Shown here piece by piece: positions 62,229 to 64,000 of a DNA stretch of 64,000 nucleotides. Position 1 is the stretch's first letter, and each line of letters begins with the position of its first letter. Under the pieces are notes generated by a model that saw only the letters and a program-made list of their open reading frames with translations, did no database searches and had not been told where the DNA came from. The stretch covers positions 2,356,001 through 2,420,000 of the forward strand of contig NC_015514.1 in NCBI RefSeq assembly GCF_000212695.1. Reading direction: 5' to 3'. Position numbers and translations under genes: made by a program. This DNA comes from Cellulomonas fimi ATCC 484. GTDB taxonomy: Bacteria > Actinomycetota > Actinomycetes > Actinomycetales > Cellulomonadaceae.

Positions 62229-64000
62229 ATGTCGACCGTCCGCCCGCTGCGCCCCGTGTGGGCCGACGTGGCTCCCGGCACCGCGGCCGCACCCGCGGGC
62301 ACCGCGGTGCAGCCCACGCTCGACGACGTCGGCACGCCGCTGTCCGACGTCACGTTCGTCGTCGTCGACCTGGAGACGACCGGCGGGACGCCCGCCGACT
62401 GCGCGATCACGGAGATCGGCGCCGTGAAGGTGCGCGGCGGTCAGGTGCTCGGCGAGTTCCAGACGCTCGTCGACCCCGGCGGCCCCGTCCCGCCGTACAT
62501 CCAGGTCCTCACCGGGATCACCACGTCCATGCTGGTCGGGGCGCCGCGGATCGAGACGGTGCTGCCGTCGTTCCTCGAGTTCGCGGGCGACGCGGTCCTC
62601 GTCGCGCACAACGCGCCGTTCGACGTCGGCTTCCTGAAGGCCGCGGCCGCCCGCACGGGGCATCCGTGGCCCGGCAACCGGGTGCTCGACACCGTCCGCC
62701 TGGCACGCCGCGCGGTCACCCGGGACGAGGCCCCGAACCACAAGCTCTCGACGCTCGCGGCGCTGTTCCACGCGACCGTGACACCGAACCACCGCGCGCT
62801 GTCCGACGCACGCGCGACCGTGGACGTCCTGCACGCGCTGCTCGGCAGGCTCGGGCCGCTGGGCGTCACGCACCTCGAGGACCTCGCCACGGCGACGGAC
62901 CCGGTCCCCGCCGACGTCCGGCGCAAGCGCACGCTCGCCGACGGCCTGCCCGACGCGCCGGGCGTGTACCTGTTCCGTGGCCCGAACGACGAGGTCCTGT
63001 ACGTCGGCACGTCGACGACGTCGCTGCGCCAGCGCGTGCGCAGCTACTTCACGTCGGCCGAGAAGCGTCGCCGCATGACGGAGATGGTCCGCATCGCGCA
63101 CCGCGTCGACCCCGTGGTGTGCGCGACGCCGCTCGAGGCGCGCGTGCGCGAGCTGCGGCTCATCGCCGAGCACTCGCCGCGCTACAACCGCCGGTCCCGG
63201 TTCCCCGAGCGCATGCCGTGGGTGCGGCTGACGTCGGAGCCGTACCCCCGGCTGTCGGTCGTGCGCGAGGTGCGCGAGGAGGACGGAGCCGCGTACATCG
63301 GTCCGTTCGGCTCGACCGCGGCCGCGCAGCTCGCCCTCGACGCGCTGCACGAGTCGTTCCCCGTCCGGCAGTGCACCCGTCGGCTGCCCCTCGTCGCGCC
63401 CGCGGGTGCGACCGCGTGCGTGCTCGCCGAGCTCGGCCGGTGCGGTGCCCCGTGCCTCGGCCGGCAGGGACCCGACGCGTACCGCGAGGTCGTGGACCGG
63501 GTCCGCACCGCGATGACGGGCGACCCCGCAGGAGTGGTCGCGGCGCACGCCGAGCGCATCGCGTGGCTGGTCGGCCAGGAGCGCTTCGAGGAGGCGGCGA
63601 CCGTCCGCGACCGGCTCGCGGCCTTTCTGCGTGGCGCGGCACGCGCGCAACGGGTCGCACCGGTCGCCCGCTGCCCGGAGCTCGTCGCGGCCCGCCGCAC
63701 CGACGACGGCGGCTGGGAGCTCGTGCTCGTCCGGCACGGCCGCCTCGCGGGCACGGCACGCACCGACCGGCTGACGGACCCGCGGCCCGTCGTCGCGGCG
63801 CTGCAGGCCAGCGGCGAGCACGTCGCCGCTCCCCCCGCGCCGTCGGGCGCCGCGCACCCCGAGGAGACCGACCTGCTCCTCGCGTGGCTCGAGCAGCCGG
63901 GCGTCCGGCTCGTCGAGGTCGCCGGCGGCTGGGCGATGCCGGTGCGCAGCGCCGTCGCGGTCGGCGACGCCGTCGCGGCCGTCGGCGACGCCGCCCGGCA
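62229..64000 (+). CDS. DEDDh exonuclease fused to a GIY-YIG/UvrC-like domain (3' end outside window)
   Basis: At least 590 residues, running off the window. Residues ~40-215 are a DNA polymerase III epsilon-type exonuclease: VVVDLETTGGTP, AHNAPFDVGFLK and NHRALSDARAT give the DEDDh set. A GIY-YIG nuclease domain follows (PGVYLFRGPNDEVLYVGTST), then UvrC-like CGAPC and UVR-type FEEAATVRDRLAAF segments. Proteins of this build are common in actinobacteria (Rv2191-like) and are thought to act in DNA repair; the catalytic combination is not fully characterised. Leaderless-type ATG 62229. The 18-bp repeats lie 60 bases upstream. Confidence 0.88.
   Translation, partial: MSTVRPLRPVWADVAPGTAAAPAGTAVQPTLDDVGTPLSDVTFVVVDLETTGGTPADCAITEIGAVKVRGGQVLGEFQTLVDPGGPVPPYIQVLTGITTSMLVGAPRIETVLPSFLEFAGDAVLVAHNAPFDVGFLKAAAARTGHPWPGNRVLDTVRLARRAVTRDEAPNHKLSTLAALFHATVTPNHRALSDARATVDVLHALLGRLGPLGVTHLEDLATATDPVPADVRRKRTLADGLPDAPGVYLFRGPNDEVLYVGTSTTSLRQRVRSYFTSAEKRRRMTEMVRIAHRVDPVVCATPLEARVRELRLIAEHSPRYNRRSRFPERMPWVRLTSEPYPRLSVVREVREEDGAAYIGPFGSTAAAQLALDALHESFPVRQCTRRLPLVAPAGATACVLAELGRCGAPCLGRQGPDAYREVVDRVRTAMTGDPAGVVAAHAERIAWLVGQERFEEAATVRDRLAAFLRGAARAQRVAPVARCPELVAARRTDDGGWELVLVRHGRLAGTARTDRLTDPRPVVAALQASGEHVAAPPAPSGAAHPEETDLLLAWLEQPGVRLVEVAGGWAMPVRSAVAVGDAVAAVGDAAR

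Overview
The window is about 75% G+C chromosomal DNA from an actinobacterium, most likely Cellulomonas or a close relative in the Micrococcales. The inference rests on base composition, on actinobacterium-specific families (DUF3000, DUF3159, DUF3710, DUF3093, DUF4193, DUF5998, DUF7455, SepH, Rv2175c-like, GuaB1-like) and on a pyruvate formate-lyase pair that fits a facultative anaerobe. I see no mobile element, phage, CRISPR array, tRNA or rRNA. The content is mostly core and conserved, and I did not find an obvious new multi-gene system. The most interesting signals are regulatory architecture, family-level oddities and small or decayed genes.

Layout. 0-6.6 kb: DUF3000 (partial), an atypical LuxR-type regulator, an RNase D-like nuclease, a fadA-fadB beta-oxidation pair behind a promoter with an adjacent inverted repeat, and a maleylpyruvate isomerase/DinB-like protein. 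6.6-12 kb: a MarR-like gene remnant, then pflB-pflA and dxs on the minus strand. 12.3-17.5 kb: guaB1, a glutamine amidotransferase and a NUDIX hydrolase in a chain with overlapping stops and starts, then an APH-like kinase, an arginase-fold protein lacking both metal-binding histidines, and DUF1801. 17.6-20.8 kb: aconitase with an upstream palindrome, and a 58-residue protein. 20.9-29.9 kb: a TRAM-domain RNA methyltransferase and a KimA-like potassium transporter, divergent from the TrkA-type pair ceoB-ceoC, then DUF3159/OB-fold/DUF3710, dut, DUF3093, DUF4193 and an inositol monophosphatase. 30-36.4 kb: sepH, thymidine kinase, a phosphodiesterase-like protein, DUF5998 and a GNAT-ADP-forming-ligase fusion. 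36.5-46.1 kb: the ParC/ParE-type topoisomerase subunits on opposite strands, a lysoplasmalogenase-like membrane protein, a double GNAT, DUF7455, the primary sigma factor and a universal stress protein. 46.2-64 kb: DUF4192, a lipoprotein, a polyprenyl diphosphate synthase, an Rv2175c-like protein, a LysM-transglycosylase, a PASTA-domain Ser/Thr kinase, class II DAHP synthase with PPi-type phosphofructokinase, an acyltransferase, a membrane protein, a ROK glucokinase, a FadD15-like acyl-CoA ligase, a small Cys-rich protein, a NYN-domain protein and a partial exonuclease/GIY-YIG protein.

From memory, the gene order resembles two separate Mycobacterium tuberculosis neighbourhoods (about Rv2680-Rv2708c and Rv2173-Rv2191) lying side by side here. 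A recurring feature is a TANNNT (-10-like) hexamer 6-8 bases upstream of an ATG or GTG with no Shine-Dalgarno sequence. It is seen at about 17 genes on both strands and suggests that many genes here are read from leaderless mRNAs. Strong GC-rich hairpins separate most convergent gene pairs.
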